From Oscillospiraceae bacterium (GTDB lineage: Bacteria > Bacillota > Clostridia > Oscillospirales > Oscillospiraceae), in assembly GCA_020025545.1 (NCBI GenBank), contig JAHHRX010000009.1:1-64000 (forward strand): a DNA stretch of 64,000 nt, written 5' to 3'. A program made the position numbers and the translations under genes. The first letter of the stretch is position 1. Each line of letters opens with the position of its first letter. Of this stretch, positions 50,941 to 59,384 are shown one piece after another. Under the pieces are notes generated by a model, which saw nothing but the letters and a program-made list of their open reading frames with translations, made no database searches and was not told the origin of the DNA.

Positions 50941-51759
50941 ATGAAAAAGCAATTACTTGCCGGAATTTCTGCCGTTGCCTTGCTGTTTGTGCTTCTGCTT
51001 TCGGCAGTCTCCGCATTCCCCGTGACCGCAGAGGCAAAAGGAAAGACCTATCAGCAAGAGGTCGGAAAATCAACGGTTTATATCCATGATCTTGCAGATC
51101 TGCTGACAGATGCGGAAGAAAAAGAGATTCTGAATTCTGTGAACAAATACTGCGAAAAAGCCCAGTATAATATCCTCTTCCTGACTACAAATTACACTTC
51201 TGGAAAGAGCACTATGGTCTACAGCGATGACTATATGGATAAGCTGTTTCCGGATACCGATGAAAATATCGCATTTGTTATTGATATGGATAACCGCGAG
51301 ATCTATATCAATACAATGGGCAGCGCCGTTGATATTTTGTCGGATAAGGATATCGACAAAGCACTGGATCGGGCATTTTCCAAAATCACAGTCGGGAACT
51401 ATCGCGCAACTATGCAGGAAATGTCCGACTACTGCCTGGACAAATTGTCGCAGACATTCTTCTCTAAATTCCTGAAGGGTACATACAAATTCAGCCACAT
51501 TATTATTTCCGGTGCCATAACGGCAGTTGCAGCGGTTGTTTTGCTTGCGCGGCATTCCAAGGCCAATAAACCGCATCCGGCGGTTAACTATGTCCCGCAG
51601 GAAAACTACAATGTGAAAAACAAAGAGGAGAATTACGTAAGAACCTATGAGACGGTTCAGAGGGGCTATTACAGTAAAAAGTCCTCCAGCGGAGGCAGCA
51701 GCTCCCGTCATACCTCCAGCAGCGGAAGATCCCACAGCGGCGGAGGACGCAGGTTCTGA
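50941..51759 (+). CDS. TPM-domain membrane protein
   Basis: A 272-residue protein: signal peptide (AVALLFVLLLSAVSAFPVTAEA), an extracytoplasmic TPM domain (about 38-170: VYIHDLADLLTDAEEKEILNS, NIAFVIDMDNREIYINTMG), one helix (about 185-203), and a Ser/Gly-rich cytosolic tail ending SHSGGGRRF. TPM domains occur with envelope-maintenance and PSII-repair systems. It starts 15 bases after the YdjG-like gene and overlaps the next gene by one base. Confidence 0.85.
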   Translation: MKKQLLAGISAVALLFVLLLSAVSAFPVTAEAKGKTYQQEVGKSTVYIHDLADLLTDAEEKEILNSVNKYCEKAQYNILFLTTNYTSGKSTMVYSDDYMDKLFPDTDENIAFVIDMDNREIYINTMGSAVDILSDKDIDKALDRAFSKITVGNYRATMQEMSDYCLDKLSQTFFSKFLKGTYKFSHIIISGAITAVAAVVLLARHSKANKPHPAVNYVPQENYNVKNKEENYVRTYETVQRGYYSKKSSSGGSSSRHTSSSGRSHSGGGRRF

Positions 51760-52487
51760 TGGATGTACAAACTGCTTTGCCCCAGATTATAAAATGGCTG
51801 ATGGCGGTTATCTTTGTGATTGCCATTCTGGTTGCGGTAAAGCTGATCAGAAAGAAGCTCAGACGGCTGAAAAGCCGGATGATCAGCCGGGCGGAAAACG
51901 CTGTTATGCAGGAGCTTTCACCCTTCGCGCGGGATTTGACTTCGGGTTTTGTGGAGGCAATGAAGGAAACCACACCCGTTGTCCGATCGACCGGCGGCGC
52001 AACGGCTGTGTGCCTTGCCAAGGTGCAGCAGGATTTTAAGGATTTTCATCCGGAAGACGCCGACACGGATATTAAGACCTTTATTTTGGAGTTTTTGCAG
52101 GTAAAATACTGCGGACAGCCGGAATTTGAAAAGGCAAAGGTATCCAGCAAGGTGAAGCTTAATATTGGGGATAAGGTGCACACAGGTGTTACGGATGTGA
52201 AAATCAATCACATTGCAATCAGCGATTATCAAAAGACGCTGAATTCCGCTACACTGCGGTATCGTGTTTCCGCAGGTTTTACCCAAAACGGCGCAAGAAG
52301 AGAAAAACTGTATGAGGTGGAATACACGCTACAATTAAGAGATGAATATGATGCATCTGCCTTCATCAGCTGCGCAAATTGCGGTGCACCGATTTCAGAA
52401 GCGGACGGTATTTGTCCGTACTGTGGCATGAAGCATATCCGGGATACCATATTCAACTGGGTAGTTACCGATATTCTGGAAAAATAA
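51759..52487 (+). CDS. Membrane-anchored protein with a C-terminal zinc ribbon
   Basis: A 242-residue protein with an N-terminal helix (WLMAVIFVIAILVAVKLI), a basic patch, a middle domain somewhat like Tim44-type lipid-associated domains (FKDFHPEDADTDIKTFILEF), and a zinc ribbon CANCGAPISEADGICPYCG. Cytosolic face. Part of the same operon. The Tim44-like assignment is tentative. Confidence 0.72.
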   Translation: MDVQTALPQIIKWLMAVIFVIAILVAVKLIRKKLRRLKSRMISRAENAVMQELSPFARDLTSGFVEAMKETTPVVRSTGGATAVCLAKVQQDFKDFHPEDADTDIKTFILEFLQVKYCGQPEFEKAKVSSKVKLNIGDKVHTGVTDVKINHIAISDYQKTLNSATLRYRVSAGFTQNGARREKLYEVEYTLQLRDEYDASAFISCANCGAPISEADGICPYCGMKHIRDTIFNWVVTDILEK

Positions 52488-52523
52488 AGATGAAAGATTA
52501 TGTAATAGAAAGGAATTTTTAAA

Positions 52524-53975
52524 ATGGGACTGATTAGAAAAACTGTGGATGCCACAAAGGGCGTAGTAAATAGTGCAACCGGCGGCCTGACCGGCGCATT
52601 TGGCGGCGTAATGCATCAGGCAATTCATCAGGAGTACTTCGCTTCCGGCAATATGGCAGGCGATATCCTGATGAAGAGAGCAGAACAGATTCGTCCGGAC
52701 GGCTCCACCAATACCCGCAGCGATTCCAATGTCATTAGCAACGGCTCTGTAATTGATGTGCAGAATAATCAGTGCATGATTATCGTGGAAAACGGTAAAA
52801 TTGCAGAGGCCTGTATGGAGCCCGGCCGTTTTGTGTACGATACTTCTCTGGCCCCCTCCTTCTTCGCAGGAGAAGAGGGCTTTGGCGGAAGAGTCAAGGA
52901 AGTTGCAAAGGAAATTTGGGAACAGGCAAAACTGGGCGGTCAGCGCAGAAATACCCAGCGTATTTACTTCATCAACATGGGTATTCTGGATAAGTCCATT
53001 CTGTGGGGCGTTGGCAATGTTCAGTTCCAGCATACCGAGCAGTTTGCAGCCGGCGGTGCACCGCTTGCAGTTGGTGTCACCCTGAAGGGTCACGGTACTG
53101 CCCGTGTCCGTCTGCGCAGACCTGCTGATTTCTTCAGCGAATACGGTGCTAAGTTTGCAGGCGGCGACAACGATGCAGTCGTTACGCTGGATTCTTTGGA
53201 AACCTTCTTCGCTTCCAGCAAGAATAAAATTACAGAAGCCATTGCCATGGCAATTACCGAGCTGGGCGCACGCAAGCCGGTACGGTATAATGAGATCATG
53301 ACCGTTGCCAATATGGCAGAGCTGCGGGAAATGGTCAACCAGCATATGCAGGATACCGATCTGGCCCGTGTCGGCTTCGATTTCTATGAATTTGCAGTAG
53401 GCGGCAGCGGCTTCATCCTGAATGAGGAAGACCGTGCAACCATCAAGCAGCTGCAGGTTCGTGCGTTCGAGTCCAGTAATATCAATCTGGCTAACTATAC
53501 CATTCAGTCCAAGATTGCAGAGGGCTTCCAGGAAGCAGGCAAGAACGGCGGTACTTCCGGTATCATCGGCATGGGCATGGCCATGGGCGGCGGTATTGGC
53601 GCATTGGGCAATATGCAGGCACAGGCGGTTCCTCAGTATGGAGCACCGCAGCAGCCGGCAGCGCCCGCACCCCAGCCGTCAGCACCGGCACAGCAGCCGG
53701 CGGCAGACAGCTGGAAGTGTTCCTGCGGCAATGTAGCCACCGGCAACTTCTGCCCCCAGTGCGGTGCTAAAAAGCCGGAGCCGGTTGCTTCCAAAACCTG
53801 GACATGCACATGCGGAAAGGTCAACGAGGGTAACTTCTGTTCGGACTGCGGCGCCAAGAGACCTGCCGTGAAGAAAAAACTGGTCTGTGATAAGTGCGGC
53901 TGGACCGGCGAGGATACCTCCACCCGTTTCTGCCCCAACTGCGGCGACCCTGTAACAGAAGCCGATTGGCAGTAA
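52524..53975 (+). CDS. SPFH (virion-core-like, YdjI-type) protein with C-terminal zinc ribbons
   Basis: A 483-residue protein. Residues 1-330 form the SPFH/Band-7-type domain of the YdjI class: HQEYFASGNMAGDILMKRAE, NNQCMIIVENGKIAEACMEPG, RRNTQRIYFINMGILDKSI, ARVRLRRPADFF. Then a Gly/Met-rich stretch, a Pro/Gln/Ala-rich linker (about 375-398), and three zinc ribbons (CSC...CPQCG; CTC...CSDCG; CDKCG...CPNCG). Such proteins polymerise at membranes as scaffolds. In Bacillus, YdjI works with YdjG/YdjH and PspA; no pspA is seen in this window. Confidence 0.88.
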   Translation: MGLIRKTVDATKGVVNSATGGLTGAFGGVMHQAIHQEYFASGNMAGDILMKRAEQIRPDGSTNTRSDSNVISNGSVIDVQNNQCMIIVENGKIAEACMEPGRFVYDTSLAPSFFAGEEGFGGRVKEVAKEIWEQAKLGGQRRNTQRIYFINMGILDKSILWGVGNVQFQHTEQFAAGGAPLAVGVTLKGHGTARVRLRRPADFFSEYGAKFAGGDNDAVVTLDSLETFFASSKNKITEAIAMAITELGARKPVRYNEIMTVANMAELREMVNQHMQDTDLARVGFDFYEFAVGGSGFILNEEDRATIKQLQVRAFESSNINLANYTIQSKIAEGFQEAGKNGGTSGIIGMGMAMGGGIGALGNMQAQAVPQYGAPQQPAAPAPQPSAPAQQPAADSWKCSCGNVATGNFCPQCGAKKPEPVASKTWTCTCGKVNEGNFCSDCGAKRPAVKKKLVCDKCGWTGEDTSTRFCPNCGDPVTEADWQ

Positions 53976-54370
53976 AATATTGTATATTTACTGATAAATT
54001 GGCAGCAGGCACTCACAAACTGTGGGTGCCTGCTTTTTGAAGAACAGTTTGCCGCCCGTTTGCCCGGGGGAGATTTTTGAATGCTTTTGCGTTTCAAGGG
54101 ACGGCTGAGTTTTCTGCTGTCCCTTTATTTCCATACGAGAGGCAGTTTTTTTACTGCATATGCGGGAAGAATGCAGAAAAAGTATCGCATTTTCCCTGCT
54201 GATATGATACTATTCAGGCAGACGATGGGGTGCTCCGGATTCTGCCTCAGCGTCACAGGCATTATGACAGGCATGCCTGCAGCCGGAAACCTGCCTTGCC
54301 CTTTCTGGGCAAAGCAGCTGCGATCCGGCAGCGAAAACATCAAATGCATCTGAAAAGGAGAGTAAAAGCT
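53976..54370. other. Intergenic stretch before the c-di-AMP receptor gene
   Basis: Contains the SPFH terminator (54005-54038), then AT-rich bases with a small GCAGT/ACTGC hairpin at 54143-54158. TATGAT/TACTAT sequences near 54205 could be the -10 of the darA-like gene, but I see no good -35. No gene. Confidence 0.4.
54005..54038 (+). terminator. Terminator of the SPFH operon
   Basis: GCAGGCACTCAC (54005-54016) and GTGGGTGCCTGC (54022-54033), one mismatch, then TTTTT. Confidence 0.9.
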
Positions 54371-54724
54371 ATGAAAAATACGAACTGCGATAAAATGATT
54401 ATTGCAATCATTCAGAATGACGATTATCACGAAGTCGTTGCGGATCTGAACGAACACGGTTTTTATGTAACTGTCCTTCAATCCAGCGGCGGATTCCTGA
54501 AAAGACCCAACGCGACCATCATGATCGGCCTGAACCATGAATATCTGGACGAGGTGCTGCAGCTTTTGAAGCGTTACGGAAAGCGCACGGAAATGGAAAT
54601 TAAGGCGGTAACGCCGACCATGGACGCTGTCCATGCGCTGCCCATTACTTCTGTCACAGTCCCGGTTAACTGCGGTGGTATCGTCCTGTTTATTCTGGAT
54701 GTGGCGCAGTACGAAAGATACTGA
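54371..54724 (+). CDS. darA: Cyclic-di-AMP receptor (DarA/PstA, PII-like)
   Basis: A 117-residue PII-like signalling protein. Family stretches: MIIAIIQNDDYHEVVADLNE, SSGGFLKRPNATIMIGL with the Thr-loop contacts, and the ending GGIVLFILDVAQYERY. Known members bind c-di-AMP as trimers, and the downstream partner is unknown. AAAGGAG ribosome site ahead of ATG 54371; an upstream extension has no ribosome site. It lies between the SPFH operon and sortase B, each with separate terminators. Confidence 0.92.
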   Translation: MKNTNCDKMIIAIIQNDDYHEVVADLNEHGFYVTVLQSSGGFLKRPNATIMIGLNHEYLDEVLQLLKRYGKRTEMEIKAVTPTMDAVHALPITSVTVPVNCGGIVLFILDVAQYERY

Positions 54725-54797
54725 TTCCATTGGGGCGGCATCCCGAAAGTTTTCCCATTTCTGACGGCTGCGTGCCGGCCAATCGATTCAAGTGAAT

Positions 54798-54864
54798 ATA
54801 CCCTCGTATCCCGGCAATGCATGACTTAAGTGCATTCTCCGTGTGATACGAGGGTATTGTTTTT
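54798..54864 (+). terminator. Two-tier terminator of darA
   Basis: Outer 13-bp arms ATACCCTCGTATC and GATACGAGGGTAT, with a nested AATGCA/TGCATT stem inside, then TGTTTTT. Confidence 0.85.
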
Positions 54865-54934
54865 ATCCATGCAACGGCGTGGCAAAATACCGAGGGCTTC
54901 GTACTTGTGTATCTTCGTTTGTCCTTAAAAAATT

Positions 54935-54961
54935 CCCCGGCAGTTTTCAAAACTGCCGGGG
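54935..54961 (-). terminator. Terminator of the sortase gene
   Basis: CCCCGGCAGTTTT and AAAACTGCCGGGG form a perfect stem; on the minus strand AATTTTTT follows. It sits 15 bases after the sortase stop. Confidence 0.92.
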
Positions 54962-54975
54962 ATTGCGATATGATA

Positions 54976-55797
54976 TCAGGAAATGCGGCGGCCGACTACC
55001 ACAAGGCGACCGTTGTTCAATGTGTATTCACAGGTGGAAAGGCACACCAGCTTATCGCCGTACTGGGGGGTGATGCCGGTATCGTAGAAGGACATCCGTT
55101 TAACTTCAGCGACGAATTCATCAAATTCCTCGGCATTTTCGGCATCGACAAACAGATGGTAGGGGAATCCTTCGCCGGCAGTGCCAGTGGTTTTGAACAC
55201 GGCAAAGATCTCATACTGATGATGCTCGTAAAGGGTATCGAAAGAAAATGTTTTGTGGCTTTCCCAGAAACTCTTCTTAAGATATTCGTGGAGGGTGGTG
55301 AACATATTGCCGGTCTTCATGCGGTGACCGTAAATTGTGATATTATCGGAGGGCGCAAACACATCGCCCACATCCCGCACATAAATAGAACCCGAACGGG
55401 TCTGCTTCTTGTAGAAATCGCGGTTCAGGTAGAAGTCCAGACTTTCCGTGGCTTTCAATACGGGGTAGTTGACGGTGGTGTCCGGAATGCTGATCCAGCC
55501 CACCAGATCATCGTTCATTTCATAAAGGGGCTGGTATTCGGGGAGGATCTGAGGCGGCTGACCGGGAACGGGTTTGCTCGGAATCTGGACAGAACCGCTG
55601 CCGTCCGGGGACGGGGAAGGACGGTGGCTTTCCACAATGCTGGCCAGATCATCCTGCTGCTTTGACTGCTTGTAGTAGTCCCAGAAATAATTGCCCAGAT
55701 AGAATGCGCTGATTAAAAAAACAACGCTGCACAGGCCAATAAGAACAGTATATAGGATCTGTTTCTTTGAGAAACCGTTTCTTTTCTTTTCGCACAT
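54976..55797 (-). CDS. srtB: Class B sortase
   Basis: A 273-residue membrane-anchored transpeptidase (helix about 13-36: ILYTVLIGLCSVVFLISAFY). Catalytic residues: His in ITIYGHRM, Cys in LVCLSTCEYT, Arg in NNGRLVVVGRR. DDLVGWISIPDTTVNYPVL and NRDFYKK are class B features. Start MCEKKRNGFSK follows GGAAGGAAG; the in-frame extension upstream falls in the promoter. Sortases link surface proteins to the wall. No protein with a recognisable C-terminal sorting signal is adjacent, so its substrates are elsewhere. Confidence 0.93.
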   Translation of the reverse strand: MCEKKRNGFSKKQILYTVLIGLCSVVFLISAFYLGNYFWDYYKQSKQQDDLASIVESHRPSPSPDGSGSVQIPSKPVPGQPPQILPEYQPLYEMNDDLVGWISIPDTTVNYPVLKATESLDFYLNRDFYKKQTRSGSIYVRDVGDVFAPSDNITIYGHRMKTGNMFTTLHEYLKKSFWESHKTFSFDTLYEHHQYEIFAVFKTTGTAGEGFPYHLFVDAENAEEFDEFVAEVKRMSFYDTGITPQYGDKLVCLSTCEYTLNNGRLVVVGRRIS

Positions 55798-55816
55798 AAG
55801 AATGCTTCCTTCCGAA

Positions 55817-55860
55817 GGATATGATAGCTGTATCATATCCTATTTTTTGCCTAAAGTAAA
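55817..55860 (-). promoter_or_regulatory. Sortase promoter with a palindrome over the -10
   Basis: Minus-strand TTTACT (55855-55860), a 17-base spacer and TATGAT (55832-55837). A perfect dyad with 10-bp arms GGATATGATA around GCTG (55817-55840) covers the -10 and first transcribed bases, as repressor operators do. Confidence 0.7.
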
Positions 55861-56007
55861 GGGGGAACAGAAAAAATCTGGTACTGCATCGCCTTTTGGG
55901 GAAGAGCATCCGGCGCAGCTTTCCAAAAGGGTATGTTGAATTCTGCATGAATTTTGCTTTAATCGACAACTGAATTCGTGCAAATTTCCAAAAGTAAAAC
56001 AGATGGG

Positions 56008-56072
56008 TTGACAAATAAATTTATTGGGAATATTATATCGATACGAAAAAACCGATACGAAAATATCGAATA
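56008..56072 (+). promoter_or_regulatory. adhE promoter and repeated CGATACGAAAA operator-like sites
   Basis: TTGACA (56008-56013), a 17-base spacer and TATTAT (56031-56036). TATATCGATACGAA (56034-56047) overlaps the -10 end; CGATACGAAAA repeats at 56039-56049 and 56053-56063 (14-base period), followed by TATCGAATA (56064-56072). The start-site location suggests repression. Confidence 0.75.
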
Positions 56073-56084
56073 GGAGTGATCCAT

Positions 56085-58679
56085 ATGACTAACACATATA
56101 CACCCACCACCAACCTCGCTGAGCTGGAACAGACCATGAACCGCTGCCGGAAGGCGCAGGCGGAATTTGCAGAATTTACGCAGGAACAGGTGGATAAGAT
56201 TTTTCTGGCGGCAGCGTCTGCTGCGGATCAGGCCCGGATTCCTCTGGCAAAGCTGGCGGCGGAAGAGACAGGCATGGGAGTAGTGGAGGATAAGGTGATC
56301 AAGAATCACTTTGCATCTGAATATATTTACAATGCTTACAAGGACCAGAAGACCTGCGGCGTGATCGAAGAGGACACTGCCTTCGGTATTCAGCGGATTG
56401 CTGAGCCTGTCGGTGTGATTGCGGCGGTAATTCCCACCACCAATCCCACTTCTACGGCTATCTTTAAGGCGCTGATTTGCCTGAAGACCCGCAATGCCAT
56501 GATTGTCAGCCCCCACCCCCGGGCAAAGAAGTGCACCATTGCGGCAGTAAAGACAGTTCTGGAGGCAGCCGTGAAGGCGGGCGCTCCGGAGAACATCATC
56601 GGCTGGATTGATGAGCCCTCCATCGAGCTTACGAATGCAGTTATGGCACAGGCAGATCTGATTCTTGCTACCGGCGGCCCCGGAATGGTGAAGGCAGCCT
56701 ATTCTTCCGGCAAGCCTGCTCTGGGCGTGGGCCCCGGCAACACGCCTGCGGTGATCGACAGCAGCGCGGATATTTTGCTGGCAGTTTCCTCGGTGCTCCA
56801 TTCCAAGACCTTCGACAACGGCATGATCTGCGCATCCGAGCAGAGTGTGGTGGTGCTGGAGGACATCTATGACCGGGTGCGGCAGGAGTTTGTCCGCCGG
56901 GGGGCCTATATTCTGAATGAAGCGGAGGCGGATAAGCTCCGTCCCGTCATGTTCCCGGGCGGCTCCCTCAATTCGAAAATTGTGGGACAGAGCGCGTTTA
57001 CCATCGCTGCTGCGGCGGGAATTGAAGTGCCCGAAACTACGAAGGTGCTGATTGCCGAGGTGGAAAGCACCGACATAACCGAGGTGTTTGCAAGAGAAAA
57101 GCTGTCTCCGGTGCTGGCCATGTATCGGGCGGAAAGCTTCGACGATGCCCTGCAGAAGGCAAAGAAGCTGGTGCAGGACGGCGGCTACGGACACACCGCT
57201 TCTGTTTATCTGAATGATACCACGGAAGGCGAGAAGCTCAATGCATTTGCCCATTCCATGAAAGCCTGCCGAATCCTTGTGAATACCCCGGCTGCCCAGG
57301 GCGGCATCGGTGACCTGTATAACTTCCGGCTGACACCCTCTCTGACGCTGGGCTGCGGCAGCTGGGGCGGCAACTCCGTGTCGGAAAATGTGGGTATCAA
57401 GCATTTGCTGAACATCAAAACTGTTGCAATCAGGAGGGAAAATATGCTTTGGTTCCGGGCACCGCAGAAGGTGTATTTCAAGAAAGGCTGCCTGCCGGTG
57501 GCACTGGCAGAGCTGAAAGATAAGAAGCGGGCGTTTATCGTCACGGATTCCTTCCTCTATCAAAACGGCTACACCAAGCCCGTGGAGAAGAAACTGGAAG
57601 AAATGGGCATTGTTCACACCACCTTTTATCAGGTGGAGCCGGATCCCACGCTTGCCTGCGCCAGAGCCGGTGCAGCGCAGATGGCATCCTTCCGCCCGGA
57701 TCTGATTCTCGCAGTGGGCGGCGGCTCTGCTATGGACGCCGGCAAGATTATGTGGGTGCTCTATGAGCATCCCGAGGCGGATTTCATGGATATGGCCATG
57801 CGCTTTGCCGATATCCGCAAGAGGATCTACACTTTCCCGAAGATGGGCGAAAAGGCCTACTTTACGGCAATTCCCACCACCGCCGGTACCGGCTCTGAGG
57901 TAACACCTTTTGCGGTGATCACCGATGAAGAAACCGGCATCAAATACCCCTTGGCAGACTATGAGCTGATGCCCAATATGGCAATTGTGGATGCAGACAT
58001 GATGATGAACGCACCCAAGGGACTGACAGCTGCCTCCGGCATTGACGCCGTGACCCATGCGTTGGAAGCCTACGCTTCCATGCTGGCAACGGACTACACC
58101 GACGGGCTGGCCCTGCGGAGCCTGAAACTGATTCTGGAAAATCTCCCGGAGGCCTACGAAAAGGGCGCAGCCGCACCCAGAGCCAGAGAGAATATGGCGC
58201 ACGCTGCCTGCATGGCAGGTATGGCCTTTGCCAATGCCTTCCTTGGTGTATGTCATTCCATGGCACACAAGCTGGGCGCTTTCTACCATCTGCCCCACGG
58301 CGTTGCCAATGCGCTGATGATTTCCTATGTACTGCGGTTTAATGCCTCGCAGACACCCACAAAGATGGGCACCTTCCCCCAGTATGACCATCCGCATACG
58401 TTGGAAAGATATGCTGAGGTGGCAGATTATCTGAAGCTTGGCGGCAGCACCAACGAAGAAAAGCTGGAGCGGCTCATTGAGACCGTGGAGGATCTGAAGA
58501 AGAAAATCGGCATCAAGTCCAGCATCCGGGACTACGGCGTTGAGGAAGCGGATTTCCTTGCACGGCTGGACGAAATGACAGAGCAGGCCTTCGATGACCA
58601 GTGCACCGGTGCAAATCCCCGTTATCCTCTTATGTCTGAGATTAAGCAGATGTATCTGGATGCCTATTACGGCAAATAA
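56085..58679 (+). CDS. adhE: Bifunctional acetaldehyde-CoA/alcohol dehydrogenase
   Basis: An 864-residue cytoplasmic enzyme reducing acetyl-CoA to acetaldehyde and then ethanol with two NADH. The N-terminal ALDH part (about 1-440) has IPTTNPTSTAIFKALIC, GGPGMVKAAYSSGKPALGVG and catalytic Cys249 in NGMICASEQS. The C-terminal iron ADH (about 450-864) has GGGSAMDAGKIMW, TTAGTGSEVTPFAV and the metal His residues in CHSMAHKLGAFYHLPHG. Both domains are intact. Start ATG 56085 has GGAG eight bases upstream; GTG 56076 is less likely. AdhE proteins form spirosomes. It disposes of fermentation electrons, as do the hydrogenase downstream and the adh at 47741. Confidence 0.96.
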   Translation: MTNTYTPTTNLAELEQTMNRCRKAQAEFAEFTQEQVDKIFLAAASAADQARIPLAKLAAEETGMGVVEDKVIKNHFASEYIYNAYKDQKTCGVIEEDTAFGIQRIAEPVGVIAAVIPTTNPTSTAIFKALICLKTRNAMIVSPHPRAKKCTIAAVKTVLEAAVKAGAPENIIGWIDEPSIELTNAVMAQADLILATGGPGMVKAAYSSGKPALGVGPGNTPAVIDSSADILLAVSSVLHSKTFDNGMICASEQSVVVLEDIYDRVRQEFVRRGAYILNEAEADKLRPVMFPGGSLNSKIVGQSAFTIAAAAGIEVPETTKVLIAEVESTDITEVFAREKLSPVLAMYRAESFDDALQKAKKLVQDGGYGHTASVYLNDTTEGEKLNAFAHSMKACRILVNTPAAQGGIGDLYNFRLTPSLTLGCGSWGGNSVSENVGIKHLLNIKTVAIRRENMLWFRAPQKVYFKKGCLPVALAELKDKKRAFIVTDSFLYQNGYTKPVEKKLEEMGIVHTTFYQVEPDPTLACARAGAAQMASFRPDLILAVGGGSAMDAGKIMWVLYEHPEADFMDMAMRFADIRKRIYTFPKMGEKAYFTAIPTTAGTGSEVTPFAVITDEETGIKYPLADYELMPNMAIVDADMMMNAPKGLTAASGIDAVTHALEAYASMLATDYTDGLALRSLKLILENLPEAYEKGAAAPRARENMAHAACMAGMAFANAFLGVCHSMAHKLGAFYHLPHGVANALMISYVLRFNASQTPTKMGTFPQYDHPHTLERYAEVADYLKLGGSTNEEKLERLIETVEDLKKKIGIKSSIRDYGVEEADFLARLDEMTEQAFDDQCTGANPRYPLMSEIKQMYLDAYYGK

Positions 58680-58684
58680 TATCC

Positions 58685-58712
58685 ATAGCAGGACGGCGTG
58701 CCGTCCTGCTAT
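58685..58712 (+). terminator. Terminator of adhE
   Basis: ATAGCAGGACGGC, loop GT, GCCGTCCTGCTAT, then TTTT. Confidence 0.9.
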
Positions 58713-58758
58713 TTTCCGTTTCCGGAGAGGCTGGGAGAAAACAGGTGAATTCTGTGTC

Positions 58759-58787
58759 TTGACGAAAGCGGCTATCTTTTGTAAAAT
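58759..58787 (+). promoter_or_regulatory. Promoter of the ECF/hydrogenase operon
   Basis: TTGACG (58759-58764), a 17-base spacer and TAAAAT (58782-58787). Confidence 0.7.
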
Positions 58788-58820
58788 AAGCCGTAAGAAC
58801 AATAGAAAGAGAGAATTGCT

Positions 58821-59369
58821 ATGGGGAAAAAGACACTTTGGATTACCCAAACGGCACTGATGCTGGCACTGCTGATTGTCCTGCAATGGCTTACGAAGCC
58901 CTTGGGGGGACAGCTGGTGACCGGCTCTTGTGTCAATGGAATGCTGGCACTTACTGCCCTGCTGGCAGGACTTGGCAGCGGCGTGACGGTGGCTGCACTG
59001 TCACCGGTTTTTGCTTATCTTTTCGGAATTGCACCGAATCTGGTGACGGTTCCGGCTATTATGGTGGGAAATATGGCTTTCGTGCTGGTGCTGTATCTTG
59101 TCTGCGGCGACGGAAAGTCTGCTTGGAGACAGGTGGCGGCGTGGTTTGTGTCTGCGGTTTGCAAATTTGCGATCCTCTATTTCCTTGTAACCATGGTGAT
59201 CTGCGGCGTGGCATCGGAAGTGCTGCTGGAGCGGGGGGTTCTGAAAGCACCCATGCTGACAATGCTTCCCACTATGTTCACCTGGCCTCAGCTCATTACG
59301 GCTTTGATCGGCGGTGCCGTGGCTCTGCTGGCAGCACCGACCCTCAAAAGAGCACTACATAAGAACTGA
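58821..59369 (+). CDS. ECF-transporter S-component-like membrane protein
   Basis: A 182-residue protein with about five to six helices (TQTALMLALLIVLQWL; SVNGMLALTALLAG-type middle segment; VTVPAIMVGNMAFVLVLYLV). The N-terminal helix with small and aromatic residues and the overall size match S components of energy-coupling-factor importers. The ligand is unknown. It starts 16 bases before the hydrogenase gene, so the pair is co-transcribed. The association suggests a ligand related to hydrogenase or redox metabolism. Confidence 0.78.
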   Translation: MGKKTLWITQTALMLALLIVLQWLTKPLGGQLVTGSCVNGMLALTALLAGLGSGVTVAALSPVFAYLFGIAPNLVTVPAIMVGNMAFVLVLYLVCGDGKSAWRQVAAWFVSAVCKFAILYFLVTMVICGVASEVLLERGVLKAPMLTMLPTMFTWPQLITALIGGAVALLAAPTLKRALHKN

Positions 59370-59384
59370 TACGGAGGAAAACAT

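Noticed and set aside
55959..58886. 975-codon open frame on the minus strand opposite adhE
   Set aside because: It mirrors the codons of a fully convincing adhE, has no family motifs and no ribosome site at its start.
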